Positions 53,032-62,539 are shown, numbered from the stretch's first letter. The stretch: DNA of 64,000 nucleotides from Actinomycetospora chiangmaiensis DSM 45062 (GCF_000379625.1 NZ_KB903217.1:761816-825815); one strand, 5' to 3'. The notes: a model not told the origin generated them from the letters alone. Translations and numbers: made by a program.

Positions 53032-55794
53032 GTGTGCGCTCCAGGGGTGTTCACCCGAGCAGCACGCCCCTTCGTCGGCCGCCGCCAGGAGCTGCGCGAG
53101 ATCGACGAGGTGGTCGCGGCGGCCCGCCGGGGCTCGCCCGGCATCGTCCGGGTCCGCGGCGCCGCCGGGATGGGCAAGACGTCGCTGATCGCGCGGGCGG
53201 TCGACGCCGCGACGCACGTGGACCTGCTCACCGCCGCCGGTGACCCGGCCGAGGCGGCGCTGCCCTACGGCGTCGTCGACCAGCTCACGGCGGGGTTGCC
53301 CGCCGCCGTCCTCGACCGGTACCCCTTCGCGGCGCTCGGCCGGTCGGCCGGGACGGACCCGACCGTGGTGGGCGCCGACCTGCTCGCCGCGCTCGGCGCC
53401 CTGCCCGGGGAGGACCCGGTGCTCCTGGTCGTCGACGACCTCCAGTGGGCCGACGACCTGTCGGTCCGCGCCCTCGTCTTCGTCCTGCGTCGGCTGCGCC
53501 ACGACCGGGTCGCGGTGGTGCTCGGTGCCCGGAGCCCGGAGCCGGGCGTGCCGGACGACCCGCGCTGGGACCGCGTGCTCACCGGCCTGCAGGGGGCCCG
53601 GGACCTGACGCTCACGGGCCTCGCCCCCGCGGAGCTCTCCGACCTCGCCGTCGCCCTGGGTCGTCCCTTCGGCGCCACCGGCACGGCCGTACGGCTCCAC
53701 GACCGCACGCACGGCCACCCGCTCTACGCGCGCACCCTCATCGAGGACCTCCCGGCCGACGCCCTCGCGGCCACCACGGTCGACGTGCTCCCCGCACCGC
53801 ACTCGCTCGCCGCCGTGGTGCTCGTCCGGCTCTCGCGGGCCGCCGCACCGGCGCGCGACCTCGTCGTCGCCGCGTCGGTGCTCGGCGACGTGTGCGCCCT
53901 CGCGGACGCCGCGGCGCTGGCCGACCTGGTCGAGCCGGGGGTCGTCCCCGCGGCGGGACCGGGGCTCGCGGACGCACTCGACGACGCCCTGGCCACCGGT
54001 CTGGTCGAGGACCGCGGCCCGGGCCGCCTCGGCTTCGTCCACCCGGTGCTGCGGGCGGCCGTGTACGGCGACCAGCCGCCCGCCCGGCGACGGGCCCTGC
54101 ACCAGGCGGCGGCGCGCCGGACCGTGGGGCGGGCCGCGCTCACCCATCGGATCGCCGCGGCGGCCGGCCCCGACCCGGAACTGGCCGCCGACCTCGAGCG
54201 GTTCGCCGACGCCGTCCCGGCCGGCACCCCCGCGGTGGACGTCGCCGACCTGCTGCGCGTCGCCGCGTCCCTCTCGCTCGAGCCCGACGAGGCGGAACGC
54301 CGGCTCTTCCGGGCGGTCACGGTGCTGCTCGCCGACGGCGAGATCGGCCGGGCGACGACGCTCGGGCCCGAGCTCGCCGCCACGCGGCCGGGTGCGGTGC
54401 GGGACGGGCTGCTGGGGCGACTCGCGTTGCTGCGCGGACACGTCGCCACGGCCGGGTCGCTGCTCGCGTCGGCCGTCGCCGACGGCGACCCCGCGACCCG
54501 GGCGGTCGCCGCGGCCGACCTCGCCCTGCTCGCCGTCCTGGCCGGGCGTCCCGCCGAGGCCGTCGACCGGGCGGGGGCCTGCTTCGCCGACCCCGCGGCG
54601 GGCTCGCTCGCCCGCGCCCCCGCGGGGCTCGCGCTCGTCCTCGGACTCGTCGCGCTCGGCCGCACCCCGGACGCGCACGCGGCGCTCGACCACGCCTCGG
54701 GTCCGCCCGGGGCGAGGACGCCCCTGCACGGTGACGTCCTGGTCCTGCGCGGCATCCTCGCCGCGGTCGCCGAACGGGACGCGGAGGCCGTGGCCGCGCT
54801 GTCCGAGGGCCTCGGGCTGGCCCGCGCCGGCGCGCCGCTGCGCACGTGGACGGCGGCCGCGGGCTACCTCGCCGTCGTGCGGGACCGGACGGGCGAGACC
54901 GACGGCCTCGACGCGGTGGAGCTCGCCGTCGCCTCGGCCCGCGACGGCGGACAGGTCTTCGCCGAGCACCTGCTGCGCGGGCAGGCGGCCGCGATGCACG
55001 CCGTGCGGGGACACGTCGACGCTGCTCGGGAGCACCTCGCGGTGAGGAGCGAGACGTCGTCGTGGTGGGGGGCGCGGCTCGCGGACAGCACCGCGGCGGC
55101 CCTGCTCGGCCTCGTCGACGAGGACGCCGCCGCGATGCTGCGCGCGCTCGACCCGGTGCTGGACCCGCCGGTCCGCGACCTGGCCGACGCCGTCGGTGCC
55201 CTCGCTCCCCGGGTGCTGCAGGTCGAGGCGTTCCTGCTGCTGGGGGCCCAGGAGGACGCCCGCCGCGCCCTCGACGAGCTCGACGTGCTCCTCGCCGACC
55301 GTCCCCCGGGGCACGCGACCGTCGACGCCGCCCGGCTGCGGGCGCAGCTCGCCGAGGCCGTCGGGGACCGCGCGGCGGCCCGGCGCACGCTCGAGGACGC
55401 GCTGCGGGCGGCGCCGACGACGACCCCGCTGGCCACCGCGCGCCTCGAGACCGCCCTGGGGCGCCGGCTCGTGGCCGACGGCGAGCGCCGCGCCGGGGTC
55501 GACCTGCTGCGCACGGCCCGCGACCGGCTCCGGGCGCTCGGGGCCGCACCGTTCCTGGCGGTGTGCGAGGACCTGCTGCACGCCGCCGGGCTCACCCCCG
55601 CCGACGAGGAGAGCCTCGGGCTCACCGCGCACGAGGAGGCCGTCGTCGCGCAGGTGGTGCGGGGGCTGACCAACCGCGAGGCGGCCCGCGAGCTGTTCGT
55701 CTCGCCGCGCACCGTCGCCTACCACCTCAGTAACGTGTACGCGAAGCTCGGCGTCACCACCCGCTCCGAGCTGCGGGAACGCATCGGCCGGTAG
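53032..55794 (+). CDS. Large ATP-binding LuxR-family (LAL) regulator
   Basis: 920 residues from GTG 53032 (GTG 53047 is an alternative). The N-terminal STAND-type ATPase has Walker A GAAGMGKT (Lys49) and Walker B LLVVDDLQWADD. The middle is Ala/Leu-rich and TPR-like (~350-820). The C-terminal LuxR helix-turn-helix is LTAHEEAVVAQVVRGLTNRE, then LFVSPRTVAYHLSNVYAKLG. LAL proteins are activators of catabolic and antibiotic clusters. It stands directly upstream of a small ORF, a membrane protein and a P450 fusion in the same direction, its likely targets. Confidence 0.92.
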   Translation: MCAPGVFTRAARPFVGRRQELREIDEVVAAARRGSPGIVRVRGAAGMGKTSLIARAVDAATHVDLLTAAGDPAEAALPYGVVDQLTAGLPAAVLDRYPFAALGRSAGTDPTVVGADLLAALGALPGEDPVLLVVDDLQWADDLSVRALVFVLRRLRHDRVAVVLGARSPEPGVPDDPRWDRVLTGLQGARDLTLTGLAPAELSDLAVALGRPFGATGTAVRLHDRTHGHPLYARTLIEDLPADALAATTVDVLPAPHSLAAVVLVRLSRAAAPARDLVVAASVLGDVCALADAAALADLVEPGVVPAAGPGLADALDDALATGLVEDRGPGRLGFVHPVLRAAVYGDQPPARRRALHQAAARRTVGRAALTHRIAAAAGPDPELAADLERFADAVPAGTPAVDVADLLRVAASLSLEPDEAERRLFRAVTVLLADGEIGRATTLGPELAATRPGAVRDGLLGRLALLRGHVATAGSLLASAVADGDPATRAVAAADLALLAVLAGRPAEAVDRAGACFADPAAGSLARAPAGLALVLGLVALGRTPDAHAALDHASGPPGARTPLHGDVLVLRGILAAVAERDAEAVAALSEGLGLARAGAPLRTWTAAAGYLAVVRDRTGETDGLDAVELAVASARDGGQVFAEHLLRGQAAAMHAVRGHVDAAREHLAVRSETSSWWGARLADSTAAALLGLVDEDAAAMLRALDPVLDPPVRDLADAVGALAPRVLQVEAFLLLGAQEDARRALDELDVLLADRPPGHATVDAARLRAQLAEAVGDRAAARRTLEDALRAAPTTTPLATARLETALGRRLVADGERRAGVDLLRTARDRLRALGAAPFLAVCEDLLHAAGLTPADEESLGLTAHEEAVVAQVVRGLTNREAARELFVSPRTVAYHLSNVYAKLGVTTRSELRERIGR

Positions 55795-55881
55795 TCGCCC
55801 CGGCACGGTGCGTCCGCTGGCAACCGGACTGGAAGGCCCGACCGGGGCCGACCCGTCGTCGGGACCGCGACGCTCGTCGTC

Positions 55882-56046
55882 ATGCGGGTCACACTCGAGC
55901 TCGTCCGCGACGCGGACGGGCGACTGGAGGGCTCGGCCACCGCCGAGACCGGGACGGAACGTCGGTTCTCCGGCACCCTCGAGCTGCTCCGGGTCCTCGA
56001 GGACCTCGACACCACCGAGGACCCCGAGACCGGGAGCGTGCGGTGA
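55882..56046 (+). CDS. 54-residue acidic small protein
   Basis: ATG 55882 to TGA 56046, starting MRVTLELVRDADGRLEGSAT and ending EDPETGSVR. Two predicted strands, an EGSATAETGTERRFSGTLEL middle and a short helix (LLRVLEDL). The TGA overlaps the GTG of the next gene (GTGA), and codon third positions are GC-rich throughout, both supporting real coding. No strong ribosome-binding site is visible. I know of similar small actinobacterial proteins of unknown role but cannot name a family. Confidence 0.6.
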   Translation: MRVTLELVRDADGRLEGSATAETGTERRFSGTLELLRVLEDLDTTEDPETGSVR

Positions 56047-56768
56047 GGTCGGAGGCGCGCATCGCCGCGGCCTCGGGGGTCGTGTTCTGCCTGCTGTTCG
56101 TCGTCGCGATGGTGCTGCTCGACCGGGCGCCCCACCTCGACGACCCCGACAGCACCTACGCCGCGTTCTACGCGCACGGCGGCGACGGCCTGTTCGTCGC
56201 GATCGGTCTCTACCTCGTGCCGCTCGCCGGCATCGCCTTCCTGTGGCACATGACCGCGATCCGCGCGGCCCTCGACGCGCTCACCCCGCGGCCGTCCGGG
56301 ATGGCGCACGGGCTGAACCTGCTCGCCGGCGTGGTCTTCGTGACGATGCTGTTCGCCGGGACCGCCGCCGTCGGCGCCGCGGCGTTCGCCTCGTCCCGCG
56401 GGAGCACGGTGCCGGTGGACCCGGCGACGGCGCGCGCCCTCACCGCCGTCGGCTACGGCCTGGTGTTCGTCTTCGCAGTCCGCGGCGCCGGGATGTTCGC
56501 ACTCACCACGACGACGCTGCTGCACGCCGGCGGGGTGCTCTCCCGGGTCTGGGCCGCCGTCGGCTGGCTCCTCGGGGCGTTCCTGCTGCTCGCCGCGACG
56601 AACGACCCCGCCGCGCTGCTCGTCCTGCCCGCCTGGGTGCTGTTGGTCGCCGTCGCCCTGCTGCGCCACCGCACCCCCGCCGCCACCCCCGCCGCCACCC
56701 CGGCAGCCACCACCGCCGACGCCCCCGCGCCCGTCGTGGACCCGGCATCACCCGTCGTCGAGCACTGA
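56043..56768 (+). CDS. Six-helix integral membrane protein of unknown function
   Basis: 241 residues from GTG 56043. Hydrophobic segments at about 8-27 (AAASGVVFCLLFVVAMVLLD), 48-68 (GLFVAIGLYLVPLAGIAFLW), 92-112, 135-155, 165-182 and 186-204. The C-terminal tail is Ala/Pro/Thr repeats (TPAATPAATPAATT). I see no transporter or enzyme motif. Position between a LAL regulator and the P450 fusion, 12 nt before the latter, suggests a helper or a transporter for that pathway (inference). Confidence 0.85.
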   Translation: MRSEARIAAASGVVFCLLFVVAMVLLDRAPHLDDPDSTYAAFYAHGGDGLFVAIGLYLVPLAGIAFLWHMTAIRAALDALTPRPSGMAHGLNLLAGVVFVTMLFAGTAAVGAAAFASSRGSTVPVDPATARALTAVGYGLVFVFAVRGAGMFALTTTTLLHAGGVLSRVWAAVGWLLGAFLLLAATNDPAALLVLPAWVLLVAVALLRHRTPAATPAATPAATTADAPAPVVDPASPVVEH

Positions 56769-56780
56769 AGGAGCCCACCC

Positions 56781-59700
56781 GTGGCCTCATCGATCCCCGA
56801 CCGTCCCGAGGGCGCCCGGCCGATCCCCGGCCCGAAGCCCCTGCCGCTGATCGGCAACATGCGCGACATGCCGTCGGGGCAGACGATGCAGCGACTGCTC
56901 GAGCTCACGAAGCAGTACGGGCCGATGTTCGTCCTGCACGCCGGCGACGGGCCCCGCTACATCGCCTCCGGCCTCGACATGGTCGACGACCTCTGCGACG
57001 ACACCCGGTTCGTCAAGTACGTCGGCGCGGGGCAGCGCGAGCTGCGCAAGAGCCAGGAGTCGGCCGGTCTGTTCACCGCCGACTCCGACGACCCGTTGTG
57101 GAAGAGCGCCCACGACATCCTGCTGCCCGCCTTCTCGCAGCGGGCGATCCGCGCCTACGTCCCGATGATGGTCGACATCGCCGACCAGCTCCTGCTCAAG
57201 TGGGAACGGCTGAACCCGGGCGAGGCGATCGACGTCACCGGCGACATGACGCGGCTGACCCTCGACACGATCGCGCTCTGCGGGTTCGGCTACCGGTTCA
57301 ACTCGTTCTACCGCGACACCCAGCACCCGTTCGTCGACGCCATGCTGAGCGCGCTGAACGAGAGCCAGGCCCGGCAGCGGATCCCCCCGGCGATCGCGAA
57401 GCTGCGCCGCGGCGCCGAGCGCAAGCTCCTCGCCGACATGCGGTACATGCAGGACACCGTGCAGACCATCCTCGACGAGCGGCGCGCCTCGGGGGACCCG
57501 GGCGAGGACCTGCTGGGCCACATGCTGACCGGGACCGACAAGGCGGGGCGCCCGCTGCCCGACCACAACATCGTCTCGCAGTGCATCACGTTCCTCATCG
57601 CCGGCCACGAGACCACCAGCGGGCTGCTCTCGTTCGCGATCTCCTACCTGCTCAAGGCCCCCGAGGTGGTGGCGCGGGCGCAGGCCGAGGTCGACGAGGT
57701 GCTGGGGACCGACCTCTCGGCCGTCCCCACGGCGGCGCAGATCGGGAAGCTCGCCTACATCACGCAGATCCTGGAGGAGACGCTGCGGCTGTGGCCGACG
57801 GCGCCCGCGTTCACCCGGCAGCCACTGGAGGACACGACGGTCGGCGGCTACGAGTTCCGGGCGGGCACCCCGATCATCGCGGTGTCGATCGCGCTCCACC
57901 GCAACACCGACGTCTGGGGCGACGACGCCTGGGAGTTCAACCCCGACCACTTCGCCCCGGAGCGACGCGAGGGCCGCCCGCCCAGCGCCTACAAGCCGTT
58001 CGGCTCGGGGGTGCGGGCCTGCATCGGGCGCCAGTTCGCGCTGCAGGAGGCGATCCTCGTGCTCGCCATGGTGCTGCAGCGCTTCGAGCTGGTCGACCAC
58101 GCGGATTACCGGCTGAAGATCAAGGAGAGCCTGACGCTGAAGCCGGACGGGCTGACGATCCAGGTGCGGCCGCGGCCGGGGCGGACGCGCAGCGGGTCGA
58201 TCGGTGCCCCGCCGGCGGCCGTCGCCGCGGCCGAGCCGGCCGCCGCGGCCGCCCCCGCCGCCGTCGTCGGGGACCGGCACGGCACTTCGCTGCTCGTGCT
58301 CTTCGGCTCCAACCTCGGTGCGGCCGAGGACATCGCGACCCGCATCGCCCGTGACGGCACCGATCGCGGCTGGGCCACGACGGTGGCCCCGCTCGACGAC
58401 CGCGTCGGCGCGGTGCGGATGGGCGAGGCGTCCCCGTCCGCGGCGGACCTGCCGACCGAGGGTGCGGTCGTCGTCGTGACCGCGTCCTACAACGGGATGC
58501 CGCCGGACAACGCGGCCGCCTTCTGCGACTGGGTGCGCGGGCCGCGGGCGTCGGCGTCCGGGGTGCGCTACACCGTCTTCGGGTGCGGCAACCGGGACTG
58601 GGCGTCGACCTACCAGGCGATCCCGACCCTGGTCGACGAGCGCCTCGAGGCGGCCGGTGCCACCCGCGTGTACCCGCGCGGCGAGGGCGACGCGCGCGGC
58701 GACTTCGACGGCCAGTTCCACGACTGGTACGCCGGACTGTGGGACGCCCTCGGCACGGCGTGCGGGGTGGCGGCCGAGGACGCGGCGGTGACCGTCGGCG
58801 GGCCGCGGCTCCGCGTCTCGGTGGAGAACCGGCGGAGCGCCTCGCCGGTCGTGCGGTCCTTCGCCGCGGTCCCGGCCACCGTCGTCGCGAACCGGGAGCT
58901 GACGGCGCGGGCCGGCGAGCCCGGCGGGCGCTCGGTGCGTCACGTCGAGATCGCGCTGCCCGCGGGCACGACCTACCGGACCGGGGACCACCTCGGGGTG
59001 CTGCCGCGCAACGACGTCGGGCTGCTCAACCGGGTGATCGCGCGGTTCGGCCTCGACGCCGGGCAGTACGTGACGATCGAGGCGGCCGGGGGTGCCCCGA
59101 CGCACCTGCCCACGGGCGAGCCGTACCCGCTGCTGGGGATCCTCGCCGGGTGCGTCGAGCTGCAGGACGTCGCGACGCGCCCGCAGCTCACGGCGCTGGC
59201 GGCGTCGCTGCCGCCCGGCGAGGCCCGCGACGACCTCGAGGCGCTCGCGTCGGACGGCGAGCGCTACCGGGCCGAGATCGCCCGGCCGCGCGTCACGCTG
59301 CTCGAGCTGTGCGAACGCAACCCGTCGTCGGGCATGGAGTTCGCGGAGTTCCTCGACCTGCTGCCGGCGCTGCGGCCGCGGTACTACTCGATCTCCTCGG
59401 CGCCGGCGGTGACCGACGACGCGGCCCTCACCGTGGGGGTCCTCGACGAGCCGGCGCGCTCCGGGGAGGGCCGCTACCGGGGGACCTGCTCGACCCACCT
59501 GGCCGCGGTGCCCGAGGGCGGCACGGTGTTCTGCCTGGTGCGCGAGCCCTCCATCGCCTTCCGGCCGCCGGAGAACCCGCACCGACCGATGATCATGGTG
59601 GGGGCGGGGACCGGGATGGCGCCGTTCCGCGGGTTCCTCCAGGAGCGGGGCGCCCTCGCCGCGCAGGGCGTGCCGATCGCGGAGTCGCTGCTGGTCCTCG

Positions 59701-60056
59701 GGTGCCGCGACGCCGACGACGACCTGCTCTACGCCGACGAGCTCGCCCGCTTCGACAAGGACGGGGTGGCCCGGCTGGTCACCGCGTGCTCGCGGACGGA
59801 GGGGAAGCCCCGCCGCTACGTCCAGCAGGCCCTGCTCGACGAGGCCGACGCGGTGTGGTCGCTGCTCTCCGAGGACGCGGTGGTCTACGTCTGCGGGAAC
59901 GCCGCGACGATGGCGCCGGGCGTGCGGGCCGCCGTCGCCGAGGTGTTCCGGACGCACACCGGGGCGAGCGAGGCCGACGCGCAGGCGTGGTTCGACGGGC
60001 TGCGGGCGCAGGGGCGGTACCTGGAGGACATCTGGGGGGAGACGGCGATCGTGTAG
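56781..60056 (+). CDS. Self-sufficient cytochrome P450-reductase fusion, CYP102 (P450BM3)-type
   Basis: 1091 residues from GTG 56781 (AAGGAGC upstream). P450 domain to ~residue 470: PGPKPLPLIGNM start, I-helix AGHETTSGLL, ExxR in EETLRLWP, heme loop FGSGVRACIGRQ with Cys414. After an Ala/Pro linker, an FMN flavodoxin domain (LLVLFGSNLGAAEDIATRIA). Then FAD (RYYSISSAP) and NADPH (VGAGTGMAPFRGFLQERGAL) domains ending LEDIWGETAIV. One polypeptide carries electrons from NADPH to heme. CYP102 enzymes mostly hydroxylate fatty acids near the omega end; the actual substrate here is unknown. Confidence 0.95.
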   Translation: MASSIPDRPEGARPIPGPKPLPLIGNMRDMPSGQTMQRLLELTKQYGPMFVLHAGDGPRYIASGLDMVDDLCDDTRFVKYVGAGQRELRKSQESAGLFTADSDDPLWKSAHDILLPAFSQRAIRAYVPMMVDIADQLLLKWERLNPGEAIDVTGDMTRLTLDTIALCGFGYRFNSFYRDTQHPFVDAMLSALNESQARQRIPPAIAKLRRGAERKLLADMRYMQDTVQTILDERRASGDPGEDLLGHMLTGTDKAGRPLPDHNIVSQCITFLIAGHETTSGLLSFAISYLLKAPEVVARAQAEVDEVLGTDLSAVPTAAQIGKLAYITQILEETLRLWPTAPAFTRQPLEDTTVGGYEFRAGTPIIAVSIALHRNTDVWGDDAWEFNPDHFAPERREGRPPSAYKPFGSGVRACIGRQFALQEAILVLAMVLQRFELVDHADYRLKIKESLTLKPDGLTIQVRPRPGRTRSGSIGAPPAAVAAAEPAAAAAPAAVVGDRHGTSLLVLFGSNLGAAEDIATRIARDGTDRGWATTVAPLDDRVGAVRMGEASPSAADLPTEGAVVVVTASYNGMPPDNAAAFCDWVRGPRASASGVRYTVFGCGNRDWASTYQAIPTLVDERLEAAGATRVYPRGEGDARGDFDGQFHDWYAGLWDALGTACGVAAEDAAVTVGGPRLRVSVENRRSASPVVRSFAAVPATVVANRELTARAGEPGGRSVRHVEIALPAGTTYRTGDHLGVLPRNDVGLLNRVIARFGLDAGQYVTIEAAGGAPTHLPTGEPYPLLGILAGCVELQDVATRPQLTALAASLPPGEARDDLEALASDGERYRAEIARPRVTLLELCERNPSSGMEFAEFLDLLPALRPRYYSISSAPAVTDDAALTVGVLDEPARSGEGRYRGTCSTHLAAVPEGGTVFCLVREPSIAFRPPENPHRPMIMVGAGTGMAPFRGFLQERGALAAQGVPIAESLLVLGCRDADDDLLYADELARFDKDGVARLVTACSRTEGKPRRYVQQALLDEADAVWSLLSEDAVVYVCGNAATMAPGVRAAVAEVFRTHTGASEADAQAWFDGLRAQGRYLEDIWGETAIV

Positions 60057-60070
60057 GGGCGCTGCGCGCT

Positions 60071-60112
60071 CGTGAGCACTTTCTGGTGCTATAGCCCGGG
60101 AAAGTGCTCACG
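60071..60112. repeat. 42-bp dispersed palindromic repeat, copy 2
   Basis: It matches copy 1 (28379-28420) at 38 of 42 positions. Arms begin CGTGAGCACTTTC and end GAAAGTGCTCACG. It again lies shortly after a stop codon (14 nt from the P450 stop) and is again followed by CGACGAAGGAG-CACAT and a start codon. Confidence 0.85.
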
Positions 60113-60130
60113 GGGCGACGAAGGAGCCAC

Positions 60131-61249
60131 ATGGCGACGATCTTCTCCGAGATGTCCGCGCTCGCCGTGCAGTACGACGCGATCAACCTCGGACAGGGGT
60201 TCCCCGACACCCCCGGACCGCGGGAGGTCGTCGACGCCGCCGTCGCCGCGATGCACCGGGGGCTGAACCAGTACCCGCCCGCGGTCGGCGTCCCCGCGCT
60301 GCGGGAGGCGATCTGCGCCCACCAGGAGCGGTTCTACGGGCTGGAGCTCGACCCGGCCTCGCAGGTCGTGGTGTGCGCGGGGGCGTCGGAGGCGCTGTCG
60401 TCGGCGCTGGTGGCCCTCGTCGGCGCCGGCGACGAGGTGATCGCCCTCGAGCCGTTCTACGACCTCTACCAGGCGGCGTCGGTGCTGGTCGGGGCGTCGC
60501 TGGTGCCGGTGCGGATCAGCGCGCCGGACTACCGGCTGGACCCCGACCTGCTCCGCGCCGCCGTCACGGAGCGGACGAAGGTCATCCTGCTCAACTCGCC
60601 CCACAACCCGACGGGGGCCGTGCTCTCCCGCGCCGAGCTCGAGGCGGTGGCGGCGGTCGCGATCGAGCACGACCTGCTCGTGATCACCGACGAGGTCTAC
60701 GAGCACCTGCTCTTCGACGACGAGGTCCACATCCCGATCTCGACGCTGCCCGGGATGGCGGAGCGGACGATCACGGTGTCGTCGGCGGGCAAGACGTTCT
60801 CGGTGACCGGCTGGAAGATCGGGTGGGCGACGGGGCCCGCGGAGCTGATCGAGAAGGTGCTCGGCGTCAAGCAGTGGTTCTCGTTCGCCTCCGGGACGCC
60901 GCTGCAGCACGCGGTCGCGGTCGGGCTGGAGCTGCCCGACGAGCGGTTCGCGACGATGGGCCGCGAGCTCCAGCGCAAGCGCGACCTGCTCACCGACGGC
61001 CTCCGCGAGCTGGGCCTGGAGGTCTACCACTCGAAGGCGACCTACTTCGTCACCGCCGACATCGCGCCGCTGGGGGAGACGGACTCGCTGGAGTTCTGCC
61101 GGGCGCTGCCGGCTCGGGTCGGCGTCGCGGCCGTGCCAAACCAGGTCTTCCACGCCTCGCCCGTCGGGGTGGAGACGCAGGTCCGCTTCGCGTGCTGCAA
61201 GCGCGACGAGGTGCTGTCCGACGCGTTGCTGCGGCTGCGGAAGTTGTGA
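60131..61249 (+). CDS. PLP-dependent class I/II aminotransferase
   Basis: 372 residues from ATG 60131 (AAGGAG 5 nt upstream). Fold type I: AINLGQGFPDTPGPREVVDA, GLNQYPPAVGVPALREAI, LNSPHNPTGAVLS, ITDEVYEHLLFDD, and PLP Lys in TVSSAGKTFSVTGWKIGW. RFACCKRDEVL carries the carboxylate-binding Arg. It resembles the group holding DapC-like succinyl-DAP aminotransferases, kynurenine aminotransferases and YbdL methionine aminotransferase; I cannot choose between them. Its 5' region is repeat-derived (copy 2). No obvious operon partner. Confidence 0.9.
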   Translation: MATIFSEMSALAVQYDAINLGQGFPDTPGPREVVDAAVAAMHRGLNQYPPAVGVPALREAICAHQERFYGLELDPASQVVVCAGASEALSSALVALVGAGDEVIALEPFYDLYQAASVLVGASLVPVRISAPDYRLDPDLLRAAVTERTKVILLNSPHNPTGAVLSRAELEAVAAVAIEHDLLVITDEVYEHLLFDDEVHIPISTLPGMAERTITVSSAGKTFSVTGWKIGWATGPAELIEKVLGVKQWFSFASGTPLQHAVAVGLELPDERFATMGRELQRKRDLLTDGLRELGLEVYHSKATYFVTADIAPLGETDSLEFCRALPARVGVAAVPNQVFHASPVGVETQVRFACCKRDEVLSDALLRLRKL

Positions 61250-61257
61250 GCCCCGGG

Positions 61258-61312
61258 TGGCAGCGAAGCGTCGTCGCTGTCACTGGGTGACAGCAACGAC
61301 GCTTCGCTGCCA
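61258..61312. repeat. 55-bp dispersed palindromic repeat (family 2), copy B
   Basis: The most complete copy: 26-bp arms (start TGGCAGCGAAGCGTCGTCGC, complement ending CGACGCTTCGCTGCCA) with one mismatch around a TGG loop. It lies 8 nt after the aminotransferase stop and may serve as its terminator. Confidence 0.9.
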
Positions 61313-61322
61313 TCGAGTTTTA

Positions 61323-61337
61323 TCTTGGCCGCCAAGA
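61323..61337. promoter_or_regulatory. Candidate operator upstream of the flavin monooxygenase
   Basis: TCTTGG-CCG-CCAAGA, extended imperfectly to TAT…ATA outside, 14 bp before the ATG at 61352, in an AT-rich stretch. The symmetry and size resemble MarR/TetR-type sites. No regulator gene is adjacent in the window. Confidence 0.5.
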
Positions 61338-61351
61338 GATATCCTGGCGGC

Positions 61352-62539
61352 ATGGGAACGCGCGTGGTGGTCGTGGGAGGTGGACCGGGCGGGGTACTGC
61401 TGACGTACCTCCTGGCCCGGGGCGGCGTGACGGTGACGCTGCTGGAGGCGCGGCACGACTTCGCGCGGCGCTTCCGCGGCGACACCCTCGCCCCCGGGGT
61501 GCTGGAGTACCTCGACGACCTGGGCCTGGCGCGCGACCTGCTCGCCGAGGTCCCGCACACCCGCTCGGACGCCTTCCACTGGCACACGCCCGAGCGCACC
61601 TACCGGCTCGTCGACTACCGGGGCGCGTCGAAGCGCTTCCCCTTCTACGCGCTGATCCCCCAGGCTCGGTTCCTCCCGTGGCTCGCCGCGCGCGCCGAGG
61701 GCTTCGGGGCGACGGTCCGCCTGGGAGCGCGGTTCTCCGACCTCGTCCGTGACGGCGACCGCGTCACCGGGGTCCGGTTCACCGTCGACGGCGAGGCCCA
61801 CGAGCTCGCGGCCGATCTCGTCGTCGGCGCCGACGGCCGCTCGTCGAAGGTCCGCGCCGCGGCCGGCATCAGTGCCACCGAGCTGGGGGCGAGCCTCGAC
61901 CTGCTCTGGGCCGCGGTCGACCAGCACGACGACGATCCCCCGTCGTCGGGACTCGACCTCTTCGCCCGCCCCGGCGGCACGATCGCCCTGCTCGACCAGG
62001 GCACCGGGCAGTGGCAGCTCGGTTGGTCGATCCCCGCCGGCACGTTCGGCGAGGTGCGCGAGGCGGGCGTCGAGCCGCTGATCGACGCGCTCGGCACGGT
62101 GCTGCCGTGGCTCGTCGACCGTGTCCGCGCGACGGTCGTGTCGGTCAACGACCTGACGCTGCTGCCCGTGCGGATCACGACCGTCGACACGTGGTCGACG
62201 CCCGGTCTGGTGCTGCTCGGGGACGCCGCACACGTCGTGAGCCCCGTCGGCGGCAACGGGATCAACCTCGCGCTCGCCGACGCCGCCGAGCTGGCGAACC
62301 TCGTCGTCAGCGGGGAGGACCCGGCCGAGCTGGAGCGCCGGCGCCGACCCGCCGTCGAGAAGGAGCAGCGGGGGCAGGTGCGGATCGAGCGGGCGGCGGC
62401 GAAGCGCAACGCCGCCGGGGTGACCGGCCCGCCCACGGCATTGCGGGTGCTGTCGAACGTCCCGGGCTTCTCCCGGCTCGCCGCGCGGCGGTCCCGGGTG
62501 CCGATGGCACCTCCCGTCCCGGCGATCGCGGGTTCCTGA
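61352..62539 (+). CDS. FAD-dependent monooxygenase
   Basis: 395 residues from ATG 61352. FAD Rossmann motif VVVVGGGPGGVLLTYLLARG, DLVVGADGRSSKVRAAAG (DG motif) and LVLLGDAAHVVSPVGGNGIN (second FAD motif). Class A flavoprotein hydroxylase, of the kind acting on aromatic or polyketide compounds. It is somewhat short at the C-terminus (ends VPMAPPVPAIAGS). Its promoter region holds a palindrome (61323-61337). The opposite strand is open over most of its length because the downstream convergent amidohydrolase frame lacks a stop until 61645. Confidence 0.9.
   Translation: MGTRVVVVGGGPGGVLLTYLLARGGVTVTLLEARHDFARRFRGDTLAPGVLEYLDDLGLARDLLAEVPHTRSDAFHWHTPERTYRLVDYRGASKRFPFYALIPQARFLPWLAARAEGFGATVRLGARFSDLVRDGDRVTGVRFTVDGEAHELAADLVVGADGRSSKVRAAAGISATELGASLDLLWAAVDQHDDDPPSSGLDLFARPGGTIALLDQGTGQWQLGWSIPAGTFGEVREAGVEPLIDALGTVLPWLVDRVRATVVSVNDLTLLPVRITTVDTWSTPGLVLLGDAAHVVSPVGGNGINLALADAAELANLVVSGEDPAELERRRRPAVEKEQRGQVRIERAAAKRNAAGVTGPPTALRVLSNVPGFSRLAARRSRVPMAPPVPAIAGS

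Noticed and set aside
50752-55806. A very long minus-strand frame running through the LAL regulator and guaA into padR
   Set aside because: Only its last 193 codons (padR, from ATG 51333) resemble a protein. The rest is antisense shadow.
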